Notes under the pieces: model-generated
Databases searched by the model: none
What the model was told of the DNA's origin: nothing
The model's input: only the letters and a program-made list of their open reading frames with translations
Made by a program: the position numbers and the translations under genes
In this document: piece after piece, positions 9,160 to 16,746 of the stretch
Numbering within the stretch: the stretch's first letter is position 1
How the letters are laid out: every line of letters starts with the position of its first letter
Assembly: GCA_017983635.1 (NCBI GenBank)
Contig: JAGOBA010000002.1
Location: forward strand, 310,001 to 374,000
DNA from: Alphaproteobacteria bacterium
GTDB lineage: Bacteria > Pseudomonadota > Alphaproteobacteria > Micropepsales > Micropepsaceae
DNA: 64,000 nucleotides
Direction of reading: 5' to 3'

Positions 9160-10331
9160 CAGCGCCCAAACCAAGCGCCGCACATGGAAACGATCTTTTC
9201 GATCCCACCCAGCAACCCCGGCGCCGCGCGAAGCGACGGTAGAGCCTGCCCCGGCAATGCCCGCAGCGCATCGCGCATCACGGTAGGATCGCCGCGCGCC
9301 CCCTCTTCCGGTTCGCGCAACATCCGCACGAGCCCTAAGCGCTCCGCCGCTTCGGCGCGGATCGTCTGCTCCAGGCGCGGCACGTGCCGCGGCACGATCA
9401 ACCCGCGCTTGTCGAACGAGAGCACCTCGCAAAACGTATTGTAGCCACCCATCGACGCGACCGCGAGACACTCGGCCATCAAGTGTTCCATCCGCGGCTC
9501 GAAAGTCAGCATCTTGACGCTGGGCACCACCGCAGCCCGCCGCTCGAACGCAGCGCGCAGATCGGCGCGCATGAATGGCCCCACCACGAATAACGCCGGC
9601 GGCAGCACGCTCGCATCCGCTTCATACGCGCTCAGCGCCCAATCGATCAGCAGCTCTCCGTCACCACCGCCACCGGTTGTCACCAACAACCGCCGGCTCA
9701 CATCGTCGATTGCGATCGCGGTCGGAGCGCCCGGTCGCGTACGTTTCAAATAGCCAGTGAACGTCGTCTTACGCGTCACCTCGGCCGAAAGCCCAAGCCC
9801 CTGCAACGGATCGTAGATCTCCCGCAGCCCATAAACCCAAAGATCGTCGTAGAGCTGTTCGATCGCCGGCAGCGCCCGCTTGCGCGCCCACTCCTGCGCC
9901 AGGATGACGGGCTCGTCGAGCACATCGCGCAGCCCCAGTACAAGCCGCGTCCCCCGCCCCTTCAACGCCTCGAGCGTTCCCTCAAGCTCGCCGCGCAACC
10001 CAAGCGGCTCCTTGTCGACGATGAATAAGTCCGGCGCAAACTGCACGGCAGTTTCCGTGATCAACGAAGACCGCAGCGACGTCGTTTCCTGGATCGACCC
10101 GAACTCGCCAAGCGGCACATAGTCGCCGTTGCGCAACTTGATGATGCCCGGCACCCGCACAAAGTCGACGCGCGTCTTAAAGTCGAAGCTGCCGATGATC
10201 GGCGAGCCCGACACGATCAGGACCTTCAGCTTTGGAAACGCTTCCGCCAGCGCGTGCGCAATCGTCCGGCAGCGGCGGATATGCCCCAACCCAAAGCTGT
10301 CGTGGCTGTAGATCAGAACCCGCCCGGTAAT
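9159..10331 (-). CDS. Glycosyltransferase, GT28-like, probable ATT start
   Basis: First gene of the glycan operon, predicted GT-B glycosyltransferase. The conserved N-terminus of the family, VLIYSHDSFGLGHIRRCRT, is fully encoded in frame. However, between an in-frame TGA and this motif there is no ATG or GTG; the only TTG lies inside the motif (FGLGH) and would delete its first strand. An ATT at 10329-10331 has a GAGG Shine-Dalgarno 7 bases upstream and gives a 390-residue protein beginning (M)TGRVLIYSHD. I infer ATT initiation or a recent ATG-to-ATT change. The C-terminal half has LLVTTGGGGDGELL and SMGGYNTFCEVLSF, the nucleotide-sugar-binding region. Its stop overlaps the next gene's start. 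Confidence 0.75.
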   Translation of the reverse strand: MTGRVLIYSHDSFGLGHIRRCRTIAHALAEAFPKLKVLIVSGSPIIGSFDFKTRVDFVRVPGIIKLRNGDYVPLGEFGSIQETTSLRSSLITETAVQFAPDLFIVDKEPLGLRGELEGTLEALKGRGTRLVLGLRDVLDEPVILAQEWARKRALPAIEQLYDDLWVYGLREIYDPLQGLGLSAEVTRKTTFTGYLKRTRPGAPTAIAIDDVSRRLLVTTGGGGDGELLIDWALSAYEADASVLPPALFVVGPFMRADLRAAFERRAAVVPSVKMLTFEPRMEHLMAECLAVASMGGYNTFCEVLSFDKRGLIVPRHVPRLEQTIRAEAAERLGLVRMLREPEEGARGDPTVMRDALRALPGQALPSLRAAPGLLGGIEKIVSMCGAWFGR

Positions 10332-10449
10332 GGTAAAACCTCAACGCGTGTGACGGCGCGAGTGTGCCTGAGCATCATGCCCGGCGAAAGGGCGTGGCGT
10401 TGTTAAGGCTTTCTCATTAGCTTCAACCGCTCGAATCCGACGGCAAGGC
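10332..10449. promoter_or_regulatory. Divergent intergenic region between glycan operon and ABC exporter-like gene
   Basis: The 118 bases separate two oppositely transcribed operons and must hold promoters or leaders for both. On the minus strand a GAGG sequence sits just before the ATT start at 10331. On the plus strand GCAAGG precedes the ATG at 10450. I could not pick convincing -35/-10 pairs for either side. Confidence 0.4.
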
Positions 10450-13098
10450 ATGGCGACTCACCAATCGCTCTACAACTACATTTGGCAGCATTCGCGCCGC
10501 GACCAGCTGGTCATCCTGGTGATCGCGGTGCTGGCGCAGCCGTTCTATTTTCTGACGCTGACGCTCCCCAAATTGATCGTAAACGGCCCGATCCAAGGCA
10601 AGGGATTCGAGACTGCAGACGCGACGCAACACCTCTTCCACCTGACCATCCCCTGGCTCGACGGCGGCAGTTGGACCCTCTTCGAAGGCATCGCGCTCGA
10701 ACGCATTCCTTACCTTGTCGCGCTGAGCATCGCCTTCCTCGCCCTCGTCGGCTTCAACGGTTTTTTGAAGTTTCTGATCAACACGATGAAGGGTCGCCTG
10801 GGCGAGCGCCTGCTGCGCCGCCTACGTTACGACCTCGTCGACCGCGTGTTGCGCTTCCCGCCGTCGCATCTGCGCAAGTCCAAGCAGGCCGAGATCGCCT
10901 CGATGGTAAAGGACGAGGTCGAACCATTAGGCGGCTTCTCCGGTGACGCGGTCGTCTGGCCGGTATTCCTCGCCGGTCAGGCGCTGACAGCGCTGATCTT
11001 CATCGTCGTGCAGAATTTCTGGCTGGGCCTCGTGTCGGGAATCGTTGTGCTCGGCCAGGCTATGGTGATCCCGCGCCTGCGCCGCCCGATCTTGCAACTT
11101 GGCAAGATGCGTCAGCTGCAGGCGCGCGAACTCGCCGGCCGCGTCGGCGAAATCGTCGATGGCGGCTCCGACATCCGCGTCCACGGCACGTCGAACTGGG
11201 AGCGCGCGGACATCGTCCGCCGCCTCGGCAAAATCTTCGACATCCGCTTCGAACTCTATCAGCGCAAATACTTCGTGAAGTCGCTGAACAACTTCATGGC
11301 ACAGCTGACGCCGTTCATCTTCTATCTCGTCGGCGGCTATTTCGTGATCACGGGTATCCTCGACGTGGGCCAACTTCTGGCCGTCATCGTGGCCTACAAA
11401 GACCTGCCGGGCCCGATCAAGGAATTGATCGACTGGGACCTGCAGCGCCAAGACGTCCAAATAAAGTTCGATCAGGTCATGGACCAGTTCCAACCGGACG
11501 GCATGGTCGCGCCGGAAACGCAGAAACCGGCCGAGCGCCGCAAGCTTCCCGATCCGATCGAGCTCAAGAACGTCACCGCGCTCGACGATGCGGGCTTCAC
11601 ACTGCTCGACGATGTGGACCTGACGCTCGCCCCCGATCAAGCAACCGCCGTCGTCGGCCCCGGCGGCAGCGGCAAGGAAGCGTTGGGCCTGCTCTTCGCC
11701 CGCCAAGTTACGATCAAGAACGGCACGATCAAAACCGGCGAAGACGATATCCTGTCGCTCCCCGAAAGCGTTGCCGGCCGCAGCTTCGCTTACGCCGGTA
11801 CTGATGCCTATTTCTTCCCGGTCGATCTGAAGGACAACCTTCTCTACGGCCTGAAGGTCGCGCCGCGCGACAGCGCCGTCGATCCTCACCGCATGCGCGA
11901 AGCGCTGCGCGCCGGCAACCCCGGCTTCGATGCCGAGGCCGATTGGCTCGACTACGACGCCTTGGGGTCGAAGGACCCAAAAGCGATCTTGGACCGGATC
12001 GTCGACGTGTTGAGCATGGTCGGCCTCGAATCCGACATCTACAATTTCGGGCTTCAGTCGCGTTTCGACCCAAAGGCCAATCCCGAAGCGACAGAGCGCA
12101 TCGTCGACGCGCGCCACGCGTTGCATGAACGGTTGACCTCGCCCGAACTCGCAAGCCTCGTCGAACGCTTCGACCCAACGGCCTACAACAAGAACGCGTC
12201 GATCGCGGAAAACATCTTGTTCGGCGCCTCTGCCGATCCACGGCTTCAGCCGCAAAACCTGCCGAAGCTACCGCACTTCCAACGCGTGGTGGCGGAGGAA
12301 GGTTTGGAGCAACATCTCGTCGCCATGGGCCTCTCGATCGCCGAGACGATGCTCGAACTCTTCCGTGACTTCCCGGCCGACCATCCGTTCTTCGACGAGT
12401 TCTCGTTTATCCCATCGAACGAGTTGCCGCTCTACGAGCAAATCATGAAGCGCGCCAAGACGGCGGGCCTCACCTACATCGATCGAGCGCAGCTCTCGGT
12501 CCTGCCCTTGCGCTACGTCGAGGCCCGCCACCGCTTGGGCCTGATCACGCCGGAGATTCGCGAACGCCTCATCGCCGCCCGCCGGACGTTCGCCGAAACC
12601 CTGCCGCAGGATTTGCGCTCGCGCATCGCCTTCTACGACGAGGCGGCCTACAACGCAGCCGCCAATCTGCAGGACAACATCCTGTTGGGTCGTGTCTCTT
12701 ACGGAGTCGCTCAAGCGCAAGAGCGTGTCAACGCGTTGCTTCGTGAGGTGTTGGACCACCTCGATGTTCGCGACCTGATCATCGAAGCGGGCCTCGCCTT
12801 CAACGCCGGCGCCGCGGGCAAGCGCTTGACGACGGCGCAGCGCCAAAAGCTTGCCCTCGCCCGTGCATTGATCAAGGAGCCCGACGTTCTCGTCGTCAAC
12901 GGCGCGCTCGCGAATCTGGACGACCAACAAAAGACCGACATCGTGGAGCGTGTGCTCAAGCATCGCAAAGGCCGCGCGACGCTATGGGTCTTGACCAAGG
13001 ACGATCTCGCCCGCTGCTTCGACCGCGTTCTCGCGTTCGATCACGGGCGCCTCGTCGACGATAAAGTGCAGCAAGCCGTGCGCGAGGCCGCGCAATGA
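10450..13098 (+). CDS. ABC exporter-like protein with degenerate, expanded NBD
   Basis: Membrane protein of 882 residues. Residues ~1-330 form a type-I ABC exporter membrane domain (helices near 20-40, 92-115, 175-215, 285-320). The nucleotide-binding part (~360-882) is odd. Walker A is GPGGSGKE (403-410) with Glu in place of Ser/Thr. The signature LSGGQ is replaced by LTTAQ (793-797). Walker B is VLVVNG (813-818), lacking both the Asp and the catalytic Glu. Usual exporters have ~580-600 residues; the extra ~280 lie between Walker A and signature and carry three copies of the AY-x5-xLxDNxLxG segment that follows the Q-loop (453-467, 578-592, 733-747). ATP hydrolysis is doubtful. It is followed by a cNMP-binding gene. 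Confidence 0.8.
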   Translation: MATHQSLYNYIWQHSRRDQLVILVIAVLAQPFYFLTLTLPKLIVNGPIQGKGFETADATQHLFHLTIPWLDGGSWTLFEGIALERIPYLVALSIAFLALVGFNGFLKFLINTMKGRLGERLLRRLRYDLVDRVLRFPPSHLRKSKQAEIASMVKDEVEPLGGFSGDAVVWPVFLAGQALTALIFIVVQNFWLGLVSGIVVLGQAMVIPRLRRPILQLGKMRQLQARELAGRVGEIVDGGSDIRVHGTSNWERADIVRRLGKIFDIRFELYQRKYFVKSLNNFMAQLTPFIFYLVGGYFVITGILDVGQLLAVIVAYKDLPGPIKELIDWDLQRQDVQIKFDQVMDQFQPDGMVAPETQKPAERRKLPDPIELKNVTALDDAGFTLLDDVDLTLAPDQATAVVGPGGSGKEALGLLFARQVTIKNGTIKTGEDDILSLPESVAGRSFAYAGTDAYFFPVDLKDNLLYGLKVAPRDSAVDPHRMREALRAGNPGFDAEADWLDYDALGSKDPKAILDRIVDVLSMVGLESDIYNFGLQSRFDPKANPEATERIVDARHALHERLTSPELASLVERFDPTAYNKNASIAENILFGASADPRLQPQNLPKLPHFQRVVAEEGLEQHLVAMGLSIAETMLELFRDFPADHPFFDEFSFIPSNELPLYEQIMKRAKTAGLTYIDRAQLSVLPLRYVEARHRLGLITPEIRERLIAARRTFAETLPQDLRSRIAFYDEAAYNAAANLQDNILLGRVSYGVAQAQERVNALLREVLDHLDVRDLIIEAGLAFNAGAAGKRLTTAQRQKLALARALIKEPDVLVVNGALANLDDQQKTDIVERVLKHRKGRATLWVLTKDDLARCFDRVLAFDHGRLVDDKVQQAVREAAQ

Positions 13099-13111
13099 GT
13101 GGGGAAGGGCG

Positions 13112-13579
13112 ATGAGCATCCAAACCGAAGTCGAACTCCTGCGGCGCATCCCGCTGTTCGCGAACATCGACACCTCGCGCCTGAAGCTCTTGGCCTTCAC
13201 CAGCGAGCGCCTGACCTTCGATTCCGGTGCCGTGCTGTTTCGCGAAGGTGATCGCGGCGACAGCGCCTATTTGATCTTGAACGGCAAGGTCGACGTGGCG
13301 GTGGGCTCGCCCAAAGGCGACGTCGTCGTGGCCCACATCGGCGCGAACAACATCGTGGGCGAAATGGCGCTGCTTTGCGAAATGCCGCGCACCGCTACGA
13401 TCATCGCCGCCGAGCCGCTCGACACGCTCAAGATCAAGAAGGATCAGTTTTTCCAGCTGCTGCGCGATCTGCCGCAAATGACGCTCGAGATCATGCGCGA
13501 GCTCGCCGTGCGCCTCAACAACGTCAACAAGGAACTCTCGGCCGCGCACGCCAAGCTGCGCGCCGCGGGTCTCGAATAA
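13112..13579 (+). CDS. Cyclic nucleotide-binding domain protein
   Basis: Protein of 155 residues made almost entirely of one cNMP-binding (CAP-like) beta-roll. Visible signatures are FREGDRGDSAYLILNGKVDV (residues ~44-63) and GANNIVGEMALLCEMPRTAT, the phosphate-binding cassette with the E...R pair. There is no helix-turn-helix domain, so it is not a Crp-type transcription factor. A C-terminal helix (LNNVNKELSAAHAKLRAAGLE) may be a coiled coil. It starts 13 bases after the ABC exporter-like gene and its stop overlaps the thioesterase start (TAATG). An attractive but untested idea is that it regulates the neighbouring degenerate ABC protein. Confidence 0.88.
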   Translation: MSIQTEVELLRRIPLFANIDTSRLKLLAFTSERLTFDSGAVLFREGDRGDSAYLILNGKVDVAVGSPKGDVVVAHIGANNIVGEMALLCEMPRTATIIAAEPLDTLKIKKDQFFQLLRDLPQMTLEIMRELAVRLNNVNKELSAAHAKLRAAGLE

Positions 13580-14025
13580 TGCCGATCGATCGCGACAACC
13601 CCGACAAATACCCGCCGAACATCCAGGCGATCCTGAAGCGCCCCGCCGCCGCCGCCGTCGTGCTCGGCCAAGAATTGATCGACGTCGACAAAGAAGCGGG
13701 CACCGTCCGCGTGGCCTACAACGCCACCGAAACCCTCGCAAACCGCTTCGGCGCGATCCACGGCGGCATGACGGCCGCAATGCTCGACGACGTGATCTCG
13801 CTCGCCGCAGGCCTCTCGATCGAATGGGGCCAAATCACCCCGACGCTCGAAATGAAGGTGAGCTACATCGCTCAAGGCCGGCCCGGCACCCGCATCCAAG
13901 CCGAAGCCCGCACCATCCGCCGCGGCGGCACGGTGATCTTCCTCGAAGCCGACCTCAAAGACGAAACCGGCAAACTCCTAGCCACCGCGTCATCAACGGT
14001 GATGATCGCGCAGATGAAAAAGTAA
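13579..14025 (+). CDS. PaaI-family hotdog thioesterase
   Basis: Acyl-CoA thioesterase of the PaaI/4HBT hotdog family, 148 residues. The conserved core FGAIHGGMTAAMLDDVISLAA (residues ~53-73) holds the HGG turn and the catalytic acidic position of the helix. I chose the ATG overlapping the preceding stop as TAATG; a longer frame exists upstream but is a shadow of the cNMP gene. It is the last gene of the three-gene plus-strand operon. The acyl substrate is unknown; a role in lipid or acyl-group turnover linked to the adjacent glycan/export genes is only suggested by position. Confidence 0.85.
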   Translation: MPIDRDNPDKYPPNIQAILKRPAAAAVVLGQELIDVDKEAGTVRVAYNATETLANRFGAIHGGMTAAMLDDVISLAAGLSIEWGQITPTLEMKVSYIAQGRPGTRIQAEARTIRRGGTVIFLEADLKDETGKLLATASSTVMIAQMKK

Positions 14026-14057
14026 GTCGGTCCTTCGCGACTTCGCGTGAGGCAATC
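14026..14057. repeat. Short palindromic segment between convergent genes
   Basis: CCTTCGCGACTTCGCGTGAGG can fold into a small hairpin between the ends of the thioesterase and exonuclease genes. The half CTTCGCGTGAGGC also occurs at the right end of the larger palindrome near 36345-36362, suggesting a fragment of the same repeat family. It could serve as a bidirectional terminator. Confidence 0.4.
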
Positions 14058-14861
14058 TTAAACCTCAATCTCCGCCACCACCGGCACGTGGTCTGACGGG
14101 CGCTTCCAGCCTCGCGCCTCGCGCAAGATTTCGTGCCGCTTCACCGCGCCTTTCAGCGCCGGGTTCACCCAGATATGGTCGAGGCGCCGGCCGCGATCGG
14201 ACTTCTTCCAATCCTGATTGCGGTAGCTCCACCAGCTGAAGATCTTTTCGTTCAGCGGCACGAACGAGCGCGTGACGTCGCTCCACTCGTGCGCCGCATA
14301 GACGCGCGCCAGCCGCTCGGTCTCGACCGGTGTGTGGCTAACGATGCCCAGAAGCTGCTTGTGGCTCCACACATCGTGCTCGTAGGGCGCCACGTTCAAA
14401 TCGCCGACGATTACGCGCGGGCTCGTGCGCCGGTTCTTCAGCTTCGAAAAATACTGCTCCATCTCGTCCAAGAACTGGAGCTTGTGCGCGAACTTCTCGT
14501 TCGCTTTTGGGTCGGGAATATCGCCGCCGGCGGGTACATAGAAACTGTGCACCTCGATCCCGTTCGCGAGTTCGACACGCAGATGCCGTGCATCGCCCTT
14601 GCCGCAAAATTCGCGCGCCTCGACATTCGCAAACGGCACGCGCGAGAGAATGGCGACGCCGTGATAGCCCTTCTGCCCGTTGATCGCGACGTGCTCGAAG
14701 CCCAGCTTTCGAATCGCTTTATGCGGAAACGAAGCGTCCGCAACCTTCGTCTCCTGCAAACACAGCACGTCGAGCTTCTGCTCGCGCATCAAACGACCGA
14801 CCAGACCGATTCGCAGCCGGACCGAATTGATGTTCCAGGTGGCGAGCTTGAGGACGGCCAT
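14058..14861 (-). CDS. xth: Exodeoxyribonuclease III
   Basis: DNA repair enzyme of the EEP superfamily, 267 residues, cleaving at abasic sites and degrading duplex DNA 3'-5'. Catalytic and metal motifs are all visible: LATWNINSVRLR at the N-terminus, LCLQETKV with the metal-binding Glu, VIVGDLNVAPYEHDVW with the Asp/Asn pair, RRLDHIWV, and the terminal PSDHVPVVAEIEV with the catalytic Asp-His. I took the Met before AVLKLATWNINS as start; the frame is open further upstream but without similarity. It is convergent with the thioesterase gene and seems monocistronic. Confidence 0.93.
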   Translation of the reverse strand: MAVLKLATWNINSVRLRIGLVGRLMREQKLDVLCLQETKVADASFPHKAIRKLGFEHVAINGQKGYHGVAILSRVPFANVEAREFCGKGDARHLRVELANGIEVHSFYVPAGGDIPDPKANEKFAHKLQFLDEMEQYFSKLKNRRTSPRVIVGDLNVAPYEHDVWSHKQLLGIVSHTPVETERLARVYAAHEWSDVTRSFVPLNEKIFSWWSYRNQDWKKSDRGRRLDHIWVNPALKGAVKRHEILREARGWKRPSDHVPVVAEIEV

Positions 14862-14907
14862 GACTAGCGGGGAACGTGTAGCGGGCGGGAAGGTGCAACT
14901 AGAAATG

Positions 14908-15060
14908 AAAAGACCCCCCGGCTGTGCGTCCAGCCGAGGGGTCAAAACGCGCTTTAACGCGCCACGCGTCAGGAGGGGATATTCTGACGCTTAGATGGCT
15001 GATTACCGATCCCGCTAGCGGGGGGGGCAACGCAGAACCGGCGTGTCACCAACCATCTAC
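14908..15060 (-). ncRNA. Candidate small RNA with CCCCUCC loop
   Basis: The region between exonuclease III and the aminotransferase has no credible reading frame but a full minus-strand transcription unit. It has a promoter (-35 TTGCCG, 17-base spacer, -10 TATAGT), then ~150 bases, then a strong terminator. The predicted RNA folds well: UAGAUGGUUG near the 5' end pairs with CAGCCAUCUA (10 pairs, one G-U). Inside is the perfect palindrome CCCGCTAGCGGG. Next is a hairpin GCGUCAG...CUGACGC whose loop contains CCCCUCC, complementary to Shine-Dalgarno sequences, and then the terminator. Loop anti-SD motifs are known in alphaproteobacterial trans-acting sRNAs. I could not match a named family. Confidence 0.6.
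14912..14943 (-). terminator. Rho-independent terminator of the candidate sRNA
   Basis: On the minus strand GACCCCTCGGCTG pairs with CAGCCGGGGGGTC (13 pairs, one mismatch or wobble) around a 6-base loop and is followed directly by TTTTC. Orientation fits the candidate sRNA and not the exonuclease gene, which starts downstream at 14861. Confidence 0.75.
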
Positions 15061-15065
15061 GAGTC

Positions 15066-15094
15066 ACTATATGCGCCGAAGCAACAGGCGGCAA
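15066..15094 (-). promoter_or_regulatory. Promoter of the candidate sRNA
   Basis: Minus-strand -35 TTGCCG (15094-15089) and -10 TATAGT (15071-15066) are separated by exactly 17 bases. A run of nine A's lies immediately upstream of the -35 element, which could act as an UP-like element. Transcription would start near 15059-15060. Confidence 0.6.
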
Positions 15095-15188
15095 CTTTTT
15101 TTTTGGCTCTTACACAATGTTAATGACTATGGCTTGACCGCCACATCGAATCTGCGAGTCGTGGGGAACATGCAACGAGCCGATGCAA

Positions 15189-16577
15189 CTAGCCTGTGGG
15201 TAAGCCGAGGTCCTTCGCGGTCAGGTCGAAACAGCGTCTCGCAAGGCGAACAATTTCATCAACTTCGTCTCGTTTGATAGGCAACGGCGGTGCCAAAACC
15301 ATCGTGTCCCGAATCGCCCGCATGACGAGTCCGTTTGCGAAGCAGTGGGTCCGGCATTGCGTCCCCACGTCGAGGTCCTTCGGAAAGAACGTCCGATTCG
15401 CTTTGTCCTTCACCAGCTCGATCGCGGCCAGCAGTCCCTTCCCGCGGACTTCTCCCACCAACGGATGTGAAAGCAACTCGCGAACCTTCGCCTGGAAGTA
15501 GGGTCCGATGTCGTCGTGCACGCGTTCGACGAGTTTTTCCCTTTCGATGATCTCCAAATTCTTCAAGGACACCGCACAGGCGACTGGATGGCCCGACCAG
15601 GTATAGCCGTGCACCAACTCCTCGTTCGCAGTCGCGATGGCGTCGCCGACCCGCGGCCCCAAAGCGATTGCCGAAATTGGCTGATACCCGGACGATATGC
15701 CTTTCGCCATCGTCATAAGGTCGGGCGCGATGCCATAGGTCTGCGCCCCGAACCACTGCCCGGTGCGGCCAAAGCCGGTGATCACCTCATCGAGGTGCAG
15801 TAGCACATCGTACTTTTTGCAAATGCGCTGGATCTCAGGCCAATAACTGTCCGGCGGGAACAGCAATCCGCCCGCCCCGTGGATCGGCTCGGCCGAGAAC
15901 GACGCGACCCGCTCCGCGCCAAGCTCCAGAATCTTCTCCTCCAACTTCCGTGCGACCTGAAGCCCGTACTCGTTCGGGTCTTTGCCTTCGCCGAACATGT
16001 ACCAATAGGCCGTCGGCACCTTCTCGAACCCGGGCAGCGGCAGGTCGAACTGCGGATGCATCGGCGTCAGCCCCGACAGCGACGCCGCCGCCATCGTCAC
16101 GCCGTGATAGGCATATTCCCGCGAAATATGGATCTTCTTCTGCGGCTTACCCTGCAGGTTCCAGTAGTACCGGATCAGCTTCAGCGCCGTATCGTTCGCC
16201 TCCGACCCCGAATTGGCGAACAAGATCCGGCTAAGACCCGCCGGCAAAAGACTGGCCAACTTGGCGGCAAGCTCGGTCGCATACGGGTTCGTCGTCTGAA
16301 AGAACGAATTGTAATAGGGCAGCTGCTTCATCGCCTCGGCGGCAGTCTCGGCAAGCTCCTTGCGCCCATAGCCCACGTTCACGCACCAAAGCCCCGACAT
16401 CCCGTCGATCAGCCGGTTCCCCTCCGAGTCCCAGAGGTAAATCCCATCCGCCTTCGTAATGACGCGCACGCCCTTCTTGTTGAGCGCCTGCGTCTCCGTG
16501 AACGGATGGATGTGGTGCAGGGCGTCAAGCGCCTGCCAATGCTTGGTCTGGTTATGTGTGCTGGATTTGCTGAACAT
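15189..16577 (-). CDS. Class III aminotransferase (omega-amino acid/diamine:pyruvate type)
   Basis: PLP-dependent fold-type I aminotransferase of 462 residues. The PLP lysine is K292 in MTMAKGISSGYQPISA; LLHLDEVITGFGRTGQWFG holds the cofactor-binding Asp, and LFANSGSEANDTALKL the phosphate-binding region. The N-terminus HWQALDALHHIHPFTE and the overall length match the pyruvate-dependent putrescine/beta-alanine/taurine transaminase group rather than ornithine or acetylornithine aminotransferases. The amino donor cannot be fixed from sequence. It stands alone, divergent from endonuclease III, with the candidate sRNA downstream on the same strand. Confidence 0.88.
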   Translation of the reverse strand: MFSKSSTHNQTKHWQALDALHHIHPFTETQALNKKGVRVITKADGIYLWDSEGNRLIDGMSGLWCVNVGYGRKELAETAAEAMKQLPYYNSFFQTTNPYATELAAKLASLLPAGLSRILFANSGSEANDTALKLIRYYWNLQGKPQKKIHISREYAYHGVTMAAASLSGLTPMHPQFDLPLPGFEKVPTAYWYMFGEGKDPNEYGLQVARKLEEKILELGAERVASFSAEPIHGAGGLLFPPDSYWPEIQRICKKYDVLLHLDEVITGFGRTGQWFGAQTYGIAPDLMTMAKGISSGYQPISAIALGPRVGDAIATANEELVHGYTWSGHPVACAVSLKNLEIIEREKLVERVHDDIGPYFQAKVRELLSHPLVGEVRGKGLLAAIELVKDKANRTFFPKDLDVGTQCRTHCFANGLVMRAIRDTMVLAPPLPIKRDEVDEIVRLARRCFDLTAKDLGLPTG

Positions 16578-16746
16578 GGATCAATGCTCTCGGATTGGCT
16601 TGTGAACGGCAGAAGGGAATCGGAAACGGGCCGTTAGGCCGCCGGCGGATTGAACCCGATCCGTGCGCAGAGAATGAGCAGCTGTTCTTTGCAAGCCATA
16701 GGCGAACTCTAGCAAACCGCCGCGAAATCCGCCAGACAGCGGCCCC

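Noticed and set aside
9159..10289. TTG at 10289 as start of the first glycan glycosyltransferase
   Set aside because: It would remove the conserved strand and GLGH-preceding residues that are encoded in frame just upstream, and no ribosome-binding site is placed for it.
14862..15188. SRP RNA, 6S RNA or tmRNA in the xth-aminotransferase gap
   Set aside because: The SRP tetraloop region, the closed 6S end-pairing and the tmRNA tRNA-like ends are all missing; only an unassigned sRNA is supported.
16635..16700. 21-codon minus-strand frame (MACKEQLLILCARIGF...) between the aminotransferase and nth
   Set aside because: No good ribosome-binding site, no similarity and no association with a terminator or attenuator.
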